Below are positions 7,041-15,863 of a stretch of DNA of 64,000 bases, piece by piece. Both the position numbers and the translations under genes were made by a program. The DNA is taken from the NCBI RefSeq assembly GCF_900182545.1, contig NZ_FXTJ01000014.1:1-64000 (forward strand), given 5' to 3'. The notes under the pieces are model-generated. The model ran no database searches. It was given only the letters and a program-made list of their open reading frames with translations, and was not told where the DNA came from. The stretch is from Geodermatophilus aquaeductus. Lineage in GTDB: Bacteria > Actinomycetota > Actinomycetes > Mycobacteriales > Geodermatophilaceae. Numbering within the stretch: position 1 is the first letter of the stretch; every line of letters starts with the position of its first letter.

Positions 7041-8579
7041 TCAGGAGGCCTGCTCGGCCAGGTCGTCGTCGGCGGCGACCGGCAGGCCGTGCTCGGCGAT
7101 GAGCGCGGTGTTGGCCACCTCGGCGTCGTCGAGGTGGACGGCGTCGCGCGGGTCGGTGGTGTCGAGCATCCGGGTCTCGTGGCCGCGGCCGACGACCAGG
7201 GCGACGTCGGCGGGGCCGGCGGCACGCACCGCGGCCAGGATCGCCGCCCGGCGGTCGGGGACCGTGCGCACCGACGCGGCCGCGCCCAGCAGGCCGACCC
7301 GCAGCTCCGCCATGATCGCCGCCGGGTCCTCCCCGTGGCTGCCCTCGTTGGTCAGCCACACGACGTCGGCGGCGCGGGCGGACTCGCCCAGGCCCTGCCG
7401 CTTGTAGCGGTCCCGCCGGCCGCGGGCGCCGAGCACCAGGTGCACCCGCCCGCCGGGCCCGCACAGGTCGGAGGCGGTGGCGATGGCCGCGGCCAGCGCG
7501 CGGGGGGTGTGCGCGTAGTCCACGACGACGGTCGGCCGCCCGTCGCCCCCGAGCACGGTGTTGCGGCCCCGCGGCGGGGCGACCGTGGCCAGGCCGTCGG
7601 CGATCGTCGTCGCCGGGACCCCGAGCACCCGGCCGGCCGCCCACGCGGCGGCCAGGTTGGGAACGTGCACCCGGCCCACCAGCGGGCTGTGCAGGCGGTG
7701 CCCGCCGGTGTCGTCGGCCAGCAGCACCTCGGTGCCGCCGGCGCCGGTGCGCCAGCCGAGCACCCGGACGTCGGCGTCCTCGGCCGAGCCCACCCGCGTC
7801 ACCGGCACCGGCGCCTGGTCGGCCAGCCGCCGGCCCCACGGGTCGTCGACGACGACGACGCCGGCCGTCGTCCGGTCCCGCTCGAACAGCCGCGCCTTGC
7901 TGGCCCAGTAGTGCTCGATGGTCCCGTGGTGGTCGAGGTGGTCCTCCTCGAAGCCGGTGAACACCGCGACGTCGAAGGTCAGCCCGTCGATGCGGCCCAT
8001 GTCGAGGGCGATCGAGGAGGCCTCGACCACGGCCCGCTGCGCCCCGGCCTCGACCATCCAGGCCAGCAGCTCGTGCAGCTCCGGGGCCTCGGGCGTGGTC
8101 AGCGACGTCCCCCGCGAGCGGGTGCCCACCTGGGCGCCGAGCGTGCCGACCACGCCGGCGCGGGTGCCGGCGGCGTCGAGCACCCCGCGCAGCAGCGTGC
8201 TGGTCGTCGTCTTGCCGTTGCTGCCGGTGACCCCGGCCAGGCGCAGCCGCCGGGCCGGGTCACCGGCCAGGAGCGCGCCGAGCGGGCCGAGCTGCGCGCG
8301 CACCGAGGGGACGTGCAGCTGCGGCAGGCCGACGTCGACCGGGCGGTCGACCAGCAGGGCCGCGGCACCGGCACGCGCGGCGGCCGCGGCGAAGCGGTGC
8401 CCGTCGCTGGCGGCCCCGCGGACGCAGGCGAACAGCGACCCGGGCCCCACCCGGCGGGAGTCGGTGACCAGGCCCCGCACGGTCAGGCCGTCGTCGCCCC
8501 CGAGCCGGGTGACCGGCCCCCCGGGGACGGTCCCCGCCCGGCGCTCGACGTCCGACCAGGTCACCGGGGGGAGGCGCAC
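7041..8579 (-). CDS. MurE-like Mur ligase (altered substrate motif)
   Basis: 512 residues, normal MurE length. All three Mur ligase domains are present: UMP-binding N-domain with TDSR (40-43), central ATPase with P-loop GVTGSNGKTTT (116-126), the carbamylated lysine region YWASKARLF (K229), and a C-domain with DYAHTP (355-360). The recognition loop that reads DNPR in diaminopimelate-adding MurE, or DNPA-like in lysine-adding enzymes, reads NEGS (412-415) within TNEGSHGEDP. The amino acid added is therefore probably not meso-DAP. The gene is outside any dcw cluster and follows, on the same strand, the GNAT / LASTG surface-protein genes, so it may be a paralogue with a specialised wall or amide-ligase role. 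It starts at a GTG. Confidence 0.8.
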   Translation of the reverse strand: MRLPPVTWSDVERRAGTVPGGPVTRLGGDDGLTVRGLVTDSRRVGPGSLFACVRGAASDGHRFAAAAARAGAAALLVDRPVDVGLPQLHVPSVRAQLGPLGALLAGDPARRLRLAGVTGSNGKTTTSTLLRGVLDAAGTRAGVVGTLGAQVGTRSRGTSLTTPEAPELHELLAWMVEAGAQRAVVEASSIALDMGRIDGLTFDVAVFTGFEEDHLDHHGTIEHYWASKARLFERDRTTAGVVVVDDPWGRRLADQAPVPVTRVGSAEDADVRVLGWRTGAGGTEVLLADDTGGHRLHSPLVGRVHVPNLAAAWAAGRVLGVPATTIADGLATVAPPRGRNTVLGGDGRPTVVVDYAHTPRALAAAIATASDLCGPGGRVHLVLGARGRRDRYKRQGLGESARAADVVWLTNEGSHGEDPAAIMAELRVGLLGAAASVRTVPDRRAAILAAVRAAGPADVALVVGRGHETRMLDTTDPRDAVHLDDAEVANTALIAEHGLPVAADDDLAEQAS

Positions 8580-8624
8580 CAGACGGACGATAGGCGGGGC
8601 GCCATCTAATCGCAGGTCGAGCGC

Positions 8625-9281
8625 TCAGGCGGGGTCGGGCACCAGGTTGCGCTCCGGCACCCCGACCGTGTCCCCGGGCGGGGTCATCGGCGGCAGCCAC
8701 GCCCTGCGCACCGGGCGCTGCCAGTACGCGGGGGTCCCGCGCAGCCAGGCCTCCCCGAGGTCGGTGAACCGCCCGTCGGTGGTCAGCGGCGCCCAGCCCA
8801 GGACCGCCCGGATCCCCGCGGCCAGGCAGAACAGCTTGACCGCGACCCCCAGGCGCCGGAACCGCGGCGCCACGTAGAGCTGCGCGACCACGCCGGTCGA
8901 CGGCGACCAGCGCAGCGCCCCCACCTGGTTGGACCACGCGATGCCCAGCGCCTCGAAGTCGGCCCGACCGACGACCGCGCCGTCGCCGAAGTCGCGGGTC
9001 GAGAAGGTGACGAGGTCGACCTGGTCGCCGTCGCCGGCCGGGAGCAGCACCGTCCACAGGTGCGGCGCCCCGGGCGCGACGTCGGGGGCGAGGGTGACCC
9101 GGCTCGGCGGCAGGCCGGGCGCCGGCACGTGCGCCTCGCCCTGCCAGCCCTCCGGATGGGCCGGCGGCCAGGGCAGCTCGACGACGGCGTCGGCCGGGAA
9201 CTGCGTGCCCAGCACCCCCACCAGGACCGCCGCGCCGTCGGGGGCGGTGTGGCGCGCGTACCAGACGCCCGGGTCGCTCAC
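8625..9281 (-). CDS. GNAT-like protein coupled to the LASTG surface protein
   Basis: 218 residues. The C-terminal half looks like an acetyltransferase-fold (GNAT) core: YVAPRFRRLGVAVKLF matches the acetyl-CoA-binding loop but the R/Q-x-x-G-x-G/A signature is only partly kept. It ends with a block, GWAPLTTDGRFTDLGEAWL, that recurs as GWAPLRSDGRLTDAGAAWL in the gene at 10944-11714, so the two are paralogues. The N-terminal half (about 1-110) is unlike anything I recognise. Its GTG overlaps the stop of the surface-protein gene by 4 nt (9278-9281), implying coupled expression. Function unknown. Confidence 0.7.
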   Translation of the reverse strand: MSDPGVWYARHTAPDGAAVLVGVLGTQFPADAVVELPWPPAHPEGWQGEAHVPAPGLPPSRVTLAPDVAPGAPHLWTVLLPAGDGDQVDLVTFSTRDFGDGAVVGRADFEALGIAWSNQVGALRWSPSTGVVAQLYVAPRFRRLGVAVKLFCLAAGIRAVLGWAPLTTDGRFTDLGEAWLRGTPAYWQRPVRRAWLPPMTPPGDTVGVPERNLVPDPA

Positions 9282-10783
9282 GCCGTGCGCCGGCGCCGGG
9301 AGACGACGACGGCCGCGCCGCCGGCCGCGACGAGCACGCCGCCGATGCCGATCAGCGGGACCACGTCCGCGCCGGTGGAGGCCAGGTCGCCCTGCCGGGC
9401 GGAGGACGACGCGGGCGCGGCCGTCACCGTGAAGGGCACCTCGGCGGTCACGCCGCTGGTCAGGCCGGTCATGCTCACCGTGTGCGCGCCGGCCTCGAGG
9501 CCCGCGGGCACGGTGAAGGTGAAGGTGGCCACGCCGGCGGCGTCGGCCCGGACGGTGCCCAGGTCGACCGGCGTCGAGTGCAGGGTGCCGCGGACCAGCT
9601 CGCCGGGCCGGAACCCGCCGATGGAGACGGTCTGCTGCCGGCCGGCGGCGACCGTCGCGGCGGCGACCGAGGTGCTCACGGCCTCGGCGCGGGGGGCCGG
9701 GGTCGTCGCGGGGGTCGACGGCGTGCCGACCGGGGCGCTGCCGGGACGGGCCACGGGCAGCCGGACGGGGGTGTCGCGCTCGGCCACCGTGGTGGCGGGG
9801 GGGACCGTGAGCGTGCGGGGAGCGGGATCGAACGACCACCCGGCCGGGGCCGCGGTCTGGACGACCGGGTAGTCGCCCGGCAGCTGACGGCCCTCGAAGG
9901 TGGCGACGCCGCTCGCGTCCGTGGTGGCCGGGACCAGCTCGTCCTCGGTGCAGGCCGACCCGTGGACGGGGCACAGGGCGAACGCGGCGCCGGCGAGCGG
10001 GCCGCTGCCCGTGACCGCCACGCCGACCGGCCGGTAGGCGCTGTGCAGCGGCAGGGAGGCCGACGTCGTGCTGCCCGTGCTCGACGCCGTCGTGTAGCCG
10101 GCGATCGACGGGTGCTGGCCGGGCAGCAGCGCGCCCGAGGCGGTCGGCGGGCTGACGAGGGTCATCGTGAACGCGGAGTCCGCCGGCAGAGTGGTGCCGG
10201 AGAAGACGTCCGTGGTGACGGGGCTGCCCGCGGGGAACCAGCAGTCGGTGGTGGGGAGCGCGATCTCCCCGAGGATCGCCACCGACCTCGTCGCGAAGGT
10301 GCAGGTGGTCGTTGCGTCGGCCGGGGCCGGGACGCTGCCCCGCAGCACGCTGAACCGGACCTGGACCTGCGCGCCGGTGGGGTCGAGGACCTCCCGCCCG
10401 GCGGCGTGGTCGCCCTGCGCCCAGGCGAGGTCGACGCTGTTCTTCCCCAGGCCGAAGTGGGCGCCGTCGGTGGGCACCGGGACCGTCGGAGGGGCCGGCG
10501 GCGTGGTGGTCTCGGTGGCCGTGGTGGTCGGGGCGGTGGTCGTCGGGATCTCGGGCAGCGTCGACGGCGCGCTCGGGGTGGGCGACTCGGTGAGGACCGG
10601 CGCCTCGGTGGTGCTGGGCGCCGCGGGCGTGGTGCTGGGAGTCGGGCTGCCGGTCTCCTCGGCGCCCTCGTCCGTGGCCGACGCGGCGGGCGCGAAGGCC
10701 CCGGCGACGGTGAGCAGCCCGAGGGTGGCGACGGCGACGCGTCCCTTCGGCTTGGCGACATGTGCCAGTGCGGTGCGCGTCAT
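9278..10783 (-). CDS. Sortase-anchored (LASTG) surface protein
   Basis: 501 residues from ATG. Signal peptide about 1-36 (ends ASA), then a Thr/Pro/Ser-rich stalk about 40-105, a middle region with paired Cys (TTCTF, DCWFP, LCPVHGSAC), a prealbumin-like/SpaA-type repeat (VAVTGSGPLAGAAFALC ... GDYPVVQTAAPAGW, about 240-310), and an Ig-like fibre domain (about 350-460). The C-terminus is a textbook cell-wall sorting signal: LASTG (467-471), hydrophobic stretch, then SRRRRTA. LAxTG is the motif of class E sortases. The downstream GNAT-like gene is translationally coupled. A class F sortase is encoded at 59062, far away, so the cognate enzyme is uncertain. Confidence 0.85.
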   Translation of the reverse strand: MTRTALAHVAKPKGRVAVATLGLLTVAGAFAPAASATDEGAEETGSPTPSTTPAAPSTTEAPVLTESPTPSAPSTLPEIPTTTAPTTTATETTTPPAPPTVPVPTDGAHFGLGKNSVDLAWAQGDHAAGREVLDPTGAQVQVRFSVLRGSVPAPADATTTCTFATRSVAILGEIALPTTDCWFPAGSPVTTDVFSGTTLPADSAFTMTLVSPPTASGALLPGQHPSIAGYTTASSTGSTTSASLPLHSAYRPVGVAVTGSGPLAGAAFALCPVHGSACTEDELVPATTDASGVATFEGRQLPGDYPVVQTAAPAGWSFDPAPRTLTVPPATTVAERDTPVRLPVARPGSAPVGTPSTPATTPAPRAEAVSTSVAAATVAAGRQQTVSIGGFRPGELVRGTLHSTPVDLGTVRADAAGVATFTFTVPAGLEAGAHTVSMTGLTSGVTAEVPFTVTAAPASSSARQGDLASTGADVVPLIGIGGVLVAAGGAAVVVSRRRRTA

Positions 10784-10943
10784 CTCGGGTCCCTGCTGTC
10801 GTCACTGGCCGGTCCAGCACCGGCGGCGCAGCAGATCGTGGGGTAGCTCGACCGGGGCCGGACCCGCCCGCCCCGGCGTGTCGGGAGACGGAACGAGGAC
10901 GTCCGCCGGGTGCGGGACGGGTGGGACGGCAGGGACGGACGGG

Positions 10944-11714
10944 TCAGCGGAGCAGCCGGGCCACGCCGGTCAGCTCCTCCTCGACGTCGGCGTCGGGGAG
11001 CACCTCGCTGCGCGCGGCCAGCCGTGGCCGCCACGCCGGAGGCGCGGACTCCAGCCACGCCGCGCCGGCGTCGGTGAGCCGGCCGTCGGAGCGCAGCGGC
11101 GCCCAGCCGCGGAGGAAGCGCAGGCCCTCGGCGGCGGTGACCAGGGTGCGGGCGACCCCGCGGCCGCGGTACACGGGCTCCACGGTGACGTCGTCGACGA
11201 GGCCCGAGCGGATCCACCAGCGGACCTCGGCGATCCGGTCGGTCATCCGCACGCCGGCCGCGGCGACCTCGTGCGGGCGGACGACCGTGCCGGGGCGGAA
11301 GGCGTTGCCGCGGAAGGCCAGCAGCGAGGCCGCGGGCACCGCGCTGGAGGCGTGGGTGAGCTCGGCGAACCACATCGGCGGGCAGGTGTCCGACAGCTCC
11401 TCGGCGACGTCGATCCGGACCACCCGGTTGTCCGAGGCGCGGTGCCGGACGTCGACCTGCCAGCCGGCCGGGCGGCGGCCGCGGGCGTCGACGGCGGTCA
11501 TGTCCACCGGGGTGCCGTCGGGGAAGCGGTCGGAGTTGACGGCCACGAGCGAGTACTCGACCGGGCCGGGGCCGCGGCGCAGCAGCCGCGCCCACCACAG
11601 CGCCGTCGTCTCCGGGGCGGGCTCGGGCAGCGGGGGCACCGCCCGCAGGTGGGGGGTCGCCGGCGCCGGGATCGCCGGGATCGCCGCGTCGTGGGCCGCT
11701 GCGGTCATGCTCAT
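10944..11714 (-). CDS. GNAT-like protein, paralogue of the 8625 gene
   Basis: 256 residues. The C-terminal half carries a clear GNAT acetyl-CoA loop, VEPVYRGRGVARTLV, followed by the GWAPL.SDGRLTD.G.AWL block shared with the protein at 8625-9281. The N-terminal half (SLVAVNSDRFPDGTPVDMTAVD...) is again without recognisable relatives. The start ATG at 11714 has GGAGGAAC directly upstream. A 160-bp gap separates it from the surface-protein gene on the same strand, so a separate promoter is possible. Substrate unknown; the two GNAT-like genes bracketing an LASTG protein suggest a common job. Confidence 0.7.
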   Translation of the reverse strand: MSMTAAAHDAAIPAIPAPATPHLRAVPPLPEPAPETTALWWARLLRRGPGPVEYSLVAVNSDRFPDGTPVDMTAVDARGRRPAGWQVDVRHRASDNRVVRIDVAEELSDTCPPMWFAELTHASSAVPAASLLAFRGNAFRPGTVVRPHEVAAAGVRMTDRIAEVRWWIRSGLVDDVTVEPVYRGRGVARTLVTAAEGLRFLRGWAPLRSDGRLTDAGAAWLESAPPAWRPRLAARSEVLPDADVEEELTGVARLLR

Positions 11715-11885
11715 GGGAGTTCCTCCGCTCGTCCGCCCCGGGGGACCGGGGTGTTGCTGCTGCTGACTCTCCGGACCCCGCTTGCGGGTGCCTTGGGGTC
11801 CACTAGCGACGCCGCAAGCGGCGCCCGGCCGGCTGCCGCGCCCGCCCCCCGGAGCGCCCGCGGGGCCGGGGATACTGGTGGCCCC

Positions 11886-11906
11886 ATGACCCGGATCCCG
11901 CGGTGA
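11886..11906 (+). other. possible leaderless six-codon leader ORF before the ABC-F gene
   Basis: ATG ACC CGG ATC CCG CGG TGA encodes MTRIPR. A -10-like GATACT lies at 11871-11876, 9 nt before the ATG, so the transcript may begin at or near this ATG. Its TGA overlaps the GTG start of the ABC-F gene (11903), giving a 4-nt coupling overlap. The role is inferred only; it may be chance. Confidence 0.35.
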
Positions 11907-13714
11907 GCGCGCCGCTGAACCTGCTCAACCTCGAGCGGGTGTCGAAGGCCCACGGCACGACCGTGCTGCTCGACGACGTCTCGCTCGGCGTCGCGGCCGG
12001 CGAGCGGATCGGCGTGGTCGGGCGCAACGGCAGCGGGAAGTCCACGCTGCTCGGCGTCCTCACCGGCCGGGAGGACGTCGACTCCGGGCGGGTGACCCGC
12101 CGCGGCGACCTCGCCGTCGGCGTCCTCGACCAGTCCGGGACGCTGCCGCCGGGGGCGACCGTCCGCGACGTCGTGCTGCCGTCCTCGCTGTTCGCCGCCG
12201 AGCACGAGTGGGCCGCCGACCCCGCCGTCCGCAGCGTGCTCTCCGGCCTGGAGCTCGACCGGCTGGGCCTCGACAGCCCGGTGGCGCCGATGTCCGGCGG
12301 CGAGCGGCGCCGGGTGGCGCTGGCCGCGCAGCTCATCCGGCCGCTGGACCTGCTGGTGCTCGACGAGCCGACCAACCACCTCGACGTCGAGGGCGTCGCG
12401 TGGCTGGCCGACTTCGTCAAGGACCGGGTCGGCGCGCTCGTCGTCGTCACCCACGACCGGTGGTTCCTCGACGAGGTCTGCACGCAGACCTGGGAGGTCT
12501 CCGACGGGTCGGTGCACGCCTACGAGGGCGGCTACGCGGCCTACACGCTGGCCCGCGCCGAGCGCGCCCGCATCGCCGCGGTGAGCGAGGAGCGGCGGCT
12601 CAACCTCGTGCGCAAGGAGCTGGCGTGGCTGCGCCGCGGCCCGCCGGCGCGCACCAGCAAGCCGCGCTTCCGGATCGAGGCGGCCGAGGCGCTCATCGCC
12701 GACGAGCCGCCGCCGCGCGAGACGATGGCCCTCAAGGGCTTCGCCGCGCGCCGGCTCGGCAAGACGGTCTACGACGTCGAGGACGTCGACTACGCGGTCC
12801 CCTCCGACGACGGTCCGCGGCCGCTGTTCCGCGACCTGACCTGGCACGTCGGCCCGGGCGACCGCATCGGCGTCGTCGGGGTGAACGGGGCCGGCAAGAC
12901 CTCGCTGCTGCGGCTGCTGGTCGGCGAGACCGAGCCCGACCGCGGCACGGTGGTGCGCGGGCGGACCGTCTCGCCGGCGTACCTGTCCCAGCACGTCACC
13001 GAGCTGCCCGCGAAGCTGCGGGTGCTCGAGGCGGTGCAGGAGGTCGCGCGCATCGCCCGCATCGGCGGCCAGGACATCTCGGCGTCGTCGCTGGCCGAGC
13101 GCTTCGGCTTCCCGCCGGCGCGGCAGTGGACGCCGGTCGGCGACCTCTCCGGTGGCGAGCGGCGGCGCCTGCAACTGCTGCGCCTGCTCATGGCCGAGCC
13201 CAACGTGCTGCTGCTCGACGAGCCGACCAACGACCTCGACATCGACACGCTCAACCAGCTCGAGGACCTGCTCGACTCCTTCCCCGGCACCGTGCTGGTC
13301 GTCAGCCACGACCGGTACTTCGTCGACCGGGTGTGCGACTCGGTGGTCGCGCTGATGGGTGACGGCTCGATCGCCGCGCTGCCCGGCGGGGTGGAGGAGT
13401 ACCTGTCCATCCGCGCCGGCGGCGGTGCGGCGCTGTCCTCGGCGCCGGGGCCCGCCGTCGCGGCGAGCCCGGCACCGGCCGCTTCGGGTCCCTCGGCGGC
13501 CGAGGTGCGCGCGGCCCGCAAGGAGGCCGCCCGGCTCGAGCGGCGGCTGGAGAAGCTCACCGCCGAGGAGGAGCGGCTGCACGCCGAGCTCGCGGCCGCG
13601 GCCACCGACCACGCGAAGGTCATGGAGCTCGACGGCCGGCTGCGGACCCTGCTGGCCGAGAAGGACCAGGTGGAGTCCGACTGGCTGGCCGCCGCGGAGC
13701 TCGCCGAGGCCTGA
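11903..13714 (+). CDS. ABC-F family ATPase (Uup type)
   Basis: 603 residues, two ABC domains in one chain with no membrane part. Domain 1: Walker A GRNGSGKST (about 37-45), signature MSGGERRR, Walker B LLVLDEPTNHLD. A charged linker follows, about 215-275. Domain 2: GVNGAGKTS, LSGGERRR, LLLDEPTNDLD. A C-terminal coiled coil (about 530-603, RKEAARLERRLEKLTAEEERL) places it in the Uup-like branch. ABC-F proteins work on the ribosome, rescuing stalled or drug-bound complexes; Uup-type members have housekeeping roles. The GTG start overlaps the stop of a possible six-codon upstream ORF. The closing hairpin at 13736-13771 separates it from a convergent gene. Confidence 0.9.
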   Translation: MSAPLNLLNLERVSKAHGTTVLLDDVSLGVAAGERIGVVGRNGSGKSTLLGVLTGREDVDSGRVTRRGDLAVGVLDQSGTLPPGATVRDVVLPSSLFAAEHEWAADPAVRSVLSGLELDRLGLDSPVAPMSGGERRRVALAAQLIRPLDLLVLDEPTNHLDVEGVAWLADFVKDRVGALVVVTHDRWFLDEVCTQTWEVSDGSVHAYEGGYAAYTLARAERARIAAVSEERRLNLVRKELAWLRRGPPARTSKPRFRIEAAEALIADEPPPRETMALKGFAARRLGKTVYDVEDVDYAVPSDDGPRPLFRDLTWHVGPGDRIGVVGVNGAGKTSLLRLLVGETEPDRGTVVRGRTVSPAYLSQHVTELPAKLRVLEAVQEVARIARIGGQDISASSLAERFGFPPARQWTPVGDLSGGERRRLQLLRLLMAEPNVLLLDEPTNDLDIDTLNQLEDLLDSFPGTVLVVSHDRYFVDRVCDSVVALMGDGSIAALPGGVEEYLSIRAGGGAALSSAPGPAVAASPAPAASGPSAAEVRAARKEAARLERRLEKLTAEEERLHAELAAAATDHAKVMELDGRLRTLLAEKDQVESDWLAAAELAEA

Positions 13715-13735
13715 TCCCGCCGGGCTCACCGTGGA

Positions 13736-13771
13736 GCGTCCTGGCTCACCGTCGGCGGTGAGCCAGGACGC
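13736..13771. terminator. bidirectional terminator hairpin
   Basis: Perfect 16-bp arms (GCGTCCTGGCTCACCG and its complement) with a TCGG loop, between the convergent ABC-F and membrane-protein genes. Confidence 0.75.
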
Positions 13772-13797
13772 GGCACGATCAGGTGGGCTGATCATGC

Positions 13798-14505
13798 TCA
13801 CGCGGCGACGGCGGCCTCGGCCCGGGAGCGGGCGAGCATCCGCAGGCCGACGGCGACCGGGGCGACGGCGCCGACCAGCGCGAAGGCGCCGTGGGTGAGG
13901 GGCGAGAAGGGGACCACCGCGGAGGCCACGGTGCAGGCGAGGACCGGCGCCAGCAGCCACCAGCCGGTGACCCCGGCGCGGGCGAGGCCGACGTAGCCGA
14001 CGACCGGGCCCAGGATCCCGAACAGCGTCAGGACGCCCACGACGGCGACGCCCGGGTTGGCCCCCACCGCGTCGAACAGGCCCAGGGCGGTGGCCGGGTC
14101 GAGCTCGCGGCCGATCGCGGCGGTCCAGTAGTCGTAGAGGACGAAGCCGGTCACGGTGACCAGGCCGATCGCCGACATCAGCGCGCCGACGACGGTCGGG
14201 ATGCGGCCGCGGCGGCCCCGGACGAGCGCCGGGGCGGCCAGCCAGGCCAGGGCCAGCGCCATGTTGCCGTAGTGCAGCAGCATCGCCGAGAGCGTGGTGC
14301 GGCCCTCGTCGCGGCCCAGGGCGGCGATGTAGTCGGCGGCGGCGGGGGAGTCCTGCGGCGGCGAGGTCAGCATGCCGGCCACGTAGAGCAGCGAGCCCGC
14401 GACCATGGCGCCGCCGGCGAGCGTGAGCATCAGGGCGCCGGTGCCGCGGGCCGGCGGCTCCGCGGCGGCGGGGGTGGCGGGAGCGGGGGAGAAGGAGGTG
14501 GTCAT
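13798..14505 (-). CDS. Multi-pass membrane protein of unknown function
   Basis: 235 residues from the ATG at 14505 (GGAGGTGGTC upstream region gives only a moderate RBS; a longer in-frame start at 14670 adds a low-complexity extension and is rejected). About six hydrophobic segments: LMLTLAGGAMVAGSLLYVAG, TLSAMLLHYGNMALALAWLA, VGALMSAIGLVTVTGFVLYD, VAVVGVLTLFGILGPVVGYV, WLLAPVLACTVASAVVPF and FALVGAVAPVAVGLRML. The family is not one I can name. It is divergent from the two-component system next door, so it could be a target or sensor partner of that system (inference). Confidence 0.65.
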   Translation of the reverse strand: MTTSFSPAPATPAAAEPPARGTGALMLTLAGGAMVAGSLLYVAGMLTSPPQDSPAAADYIAALGRDEGRTTLSAMLLHYGNMALALAWLAAPALVRGRRGRIPTVVGALMSAIGLVTVTGFVLYDYWTAAIGRELDPATALGLFDAVGANPGVAVVGVLTLFGILGPVVGYVGLARAGVTGWWLLAPVLACTVASAVVPFSPLTHGAFALVGAVAPVAVGLRMLARSRAEAAVAA

Positions 14506-14690
14506 CGGTCCTCGTCGGGTCGGGCACCGCATCGGTCGGTGCGTCGGCGAGGACTCTGCGGCCGCGGGGGTGCCCGGCACGTCCGTCCCGGCGGACCGAC
14601 CGGCGTCCGTCGCACGGGGGAGGCGGGAGCCGCGTCCATCGGCCGCGCGGGGGATCCCGGGAGCCCCCACGGGCCCCTAGCGTGCTCGCC

Positions 14691-15863
14691 GTGCCCCGCT
14701 GGTCCTCCTCCCCGTCCTTGCGCCGGTTCCTCTGGCCGGCCCTCGGCGTGCTGCTGGGGGTGTTGTCGGTCGTCGAGGTGGCCGTCGACGTCGTGTTCGC
14801 CTTCCCGCTGGTCGCCGCGCTGCCGGGCATCGCCGTCGGGGCGCTCGTCGCGTCCTGCACGTCGCTGCCCGAGCTGGCGGCGGTGCTGGGTGCACTGTCG
14901 GTGCTCGGCAACTACGCCCTGGGCACGCCGGGTCCCGGCGGCGCCCAGCTGGTCGGCATGGCGCTGCTGGTCGGGCACGCGGCCGCCGTCCTGCCGGTGC
15001 GGAGGGGGCTGCGGGCCGCCGTCGTCGCGACGCTGGTCGTGGTCGTCGCCGGCGCGGTGTTCGGGCCCTCCGTCTGGGAGAGCGTGTTCTACCTGCTCGT
15101 GACCGGTGCGGCCTGGGGCGTCGGCGTGCTGGTCCGGCAGTCGCGCGAGCGCGCCCGCGAGCTGCAGGTGCTCGCCGCCCGGCTGGCCGGGCAGCAGGAG
15201 GCGGTGGCCGGCGCCGCGGTCGTGGCCGAGCGGGCGCGCATCGCCCGCGAGGTGCACGACTCCGTGGCGCACGCGGTCAGCGTGATGGTGCTGCAGATGG
15301 GCGGCCTGCGGCGGCTGCTGCCCGACCACCCGGAGGCGCAGGAGGTGCTGCTCGGGCTGGAGCGGCTGGGCCGGGAGTCGGTCGACGAGATGCGCCGGGT
15401 GGTGGGCATCCTGCGCGAGGGCGCCGACGGCGACACCGCACCGCAGCCCTCGCTGTCGCGCCTCGACGCCGTCCTCGCCGAGCTGCGCGCCGGCGGGATG
15501 CCGGTGGAGCTGGTGGTCACCGGGGAGCCCGCCGAGCTGCCGCCGCTGGTCGACGTCTCGGCCGTGCGGGTGGTGCAGGAGGCGCTGTCCAACGTCGTGC
15601 GGCACGCCGGCGCCGCGGCCACCCGCGTGGAGGTGGCCTGGACGCCGGGCCGGGTCACGGTCACGGTGACCGACGACGGCCGGCCGCGCGTGGAGCCGGT
15701 CCCGCACGCGCCGGGCGGGCACGGGCAGCTGCACATGCGCGAGCGGGTCGCCGTCGCCGGGGGTGACCTCGACGTCGGGCCGGTCCGGGGCGGCGGCTAC
15801 CGGGTCCGTGCCGGCTTCCCGGTGCCGGCGCCGGCCACCGTTCCCGCGGCGGTGGGCGCGTGA
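14691..15863 (+). CDS. Sensor histidine kinase, NarL-partner type (HisKA_3)
   Basis: 390 residues from the GTG at 14691. Four to five membrane segments occupy about residues 10-140, with no large extracellular domain, so sensing is likely within or at the membrane. HisKA_3 dimerisation domain: ERARIAREVHDSVAHAVSVM with phosphoacceptor H189. HATPase: VVQEALSNVVRHAG (N box) and the GHG..HMRERV segment, followed by GG. The start is supported by TAGCGT at 14678-14683, 7 nt before it: a leaderless arrangement. An earlier GTG at 14682 is less likely. Its stop overlaps the response-regulator start by 4 nt. Confidence 0.9.
   Translation: MPRWSSSPSLRRFLWPALGVLLGVLSVVEVAVDVVFAFPLVAALPGIAVGALVASCTSLPELAAVLGALSVLGNYALGTPGPGGAQLVGMALLVGHAAAVLPVRRGLRAAVVATLVVVVAGAVFGPSVWESVFYLLVTGAAWGVGVLVRQSRERARELQVLAARLAGQQEAVAGAAVVAERARIAREVHDSVAHAVSVMVLQMGGLRRLLPDHPEAQEVLLGLERLGRESVDEMRRVVGILREGADGDTAPQPSLSRLDAVLAELRAGGMPVELVVTGEPAELPPLVDVSAVRVVQEALSNVVRHAGAAATRVEVAWTPGRVTVTVTDDGRPRVEPVPHAPGGHGQLHMRERVAVAGGDLDVGPVRGGGYRVRAGFPVPAPATVPAAVGA

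Noticed and set aside
9817-9840. Sequence resembling a tRNA T-arm (GGGATCGAACGACC)
   Set aside because: No cloverleaf can be drawn around it and it lies inside the surface-protein coding region.
10784-10943. Riboswitch upstream of the LASTG surface-protein gene
   Set aside because: The 160-bp gap is GC-rich, but I could not match it to c-di-AMP, c-di-GMP or other riboswitch consensus elements.
11711-14911. 1066-residue minus-strand open frame across the ABC-F gene
   Set aside because: It covers a clear ABC-F gene and a membrane-protein gene in other frames and has no recognisable domain.
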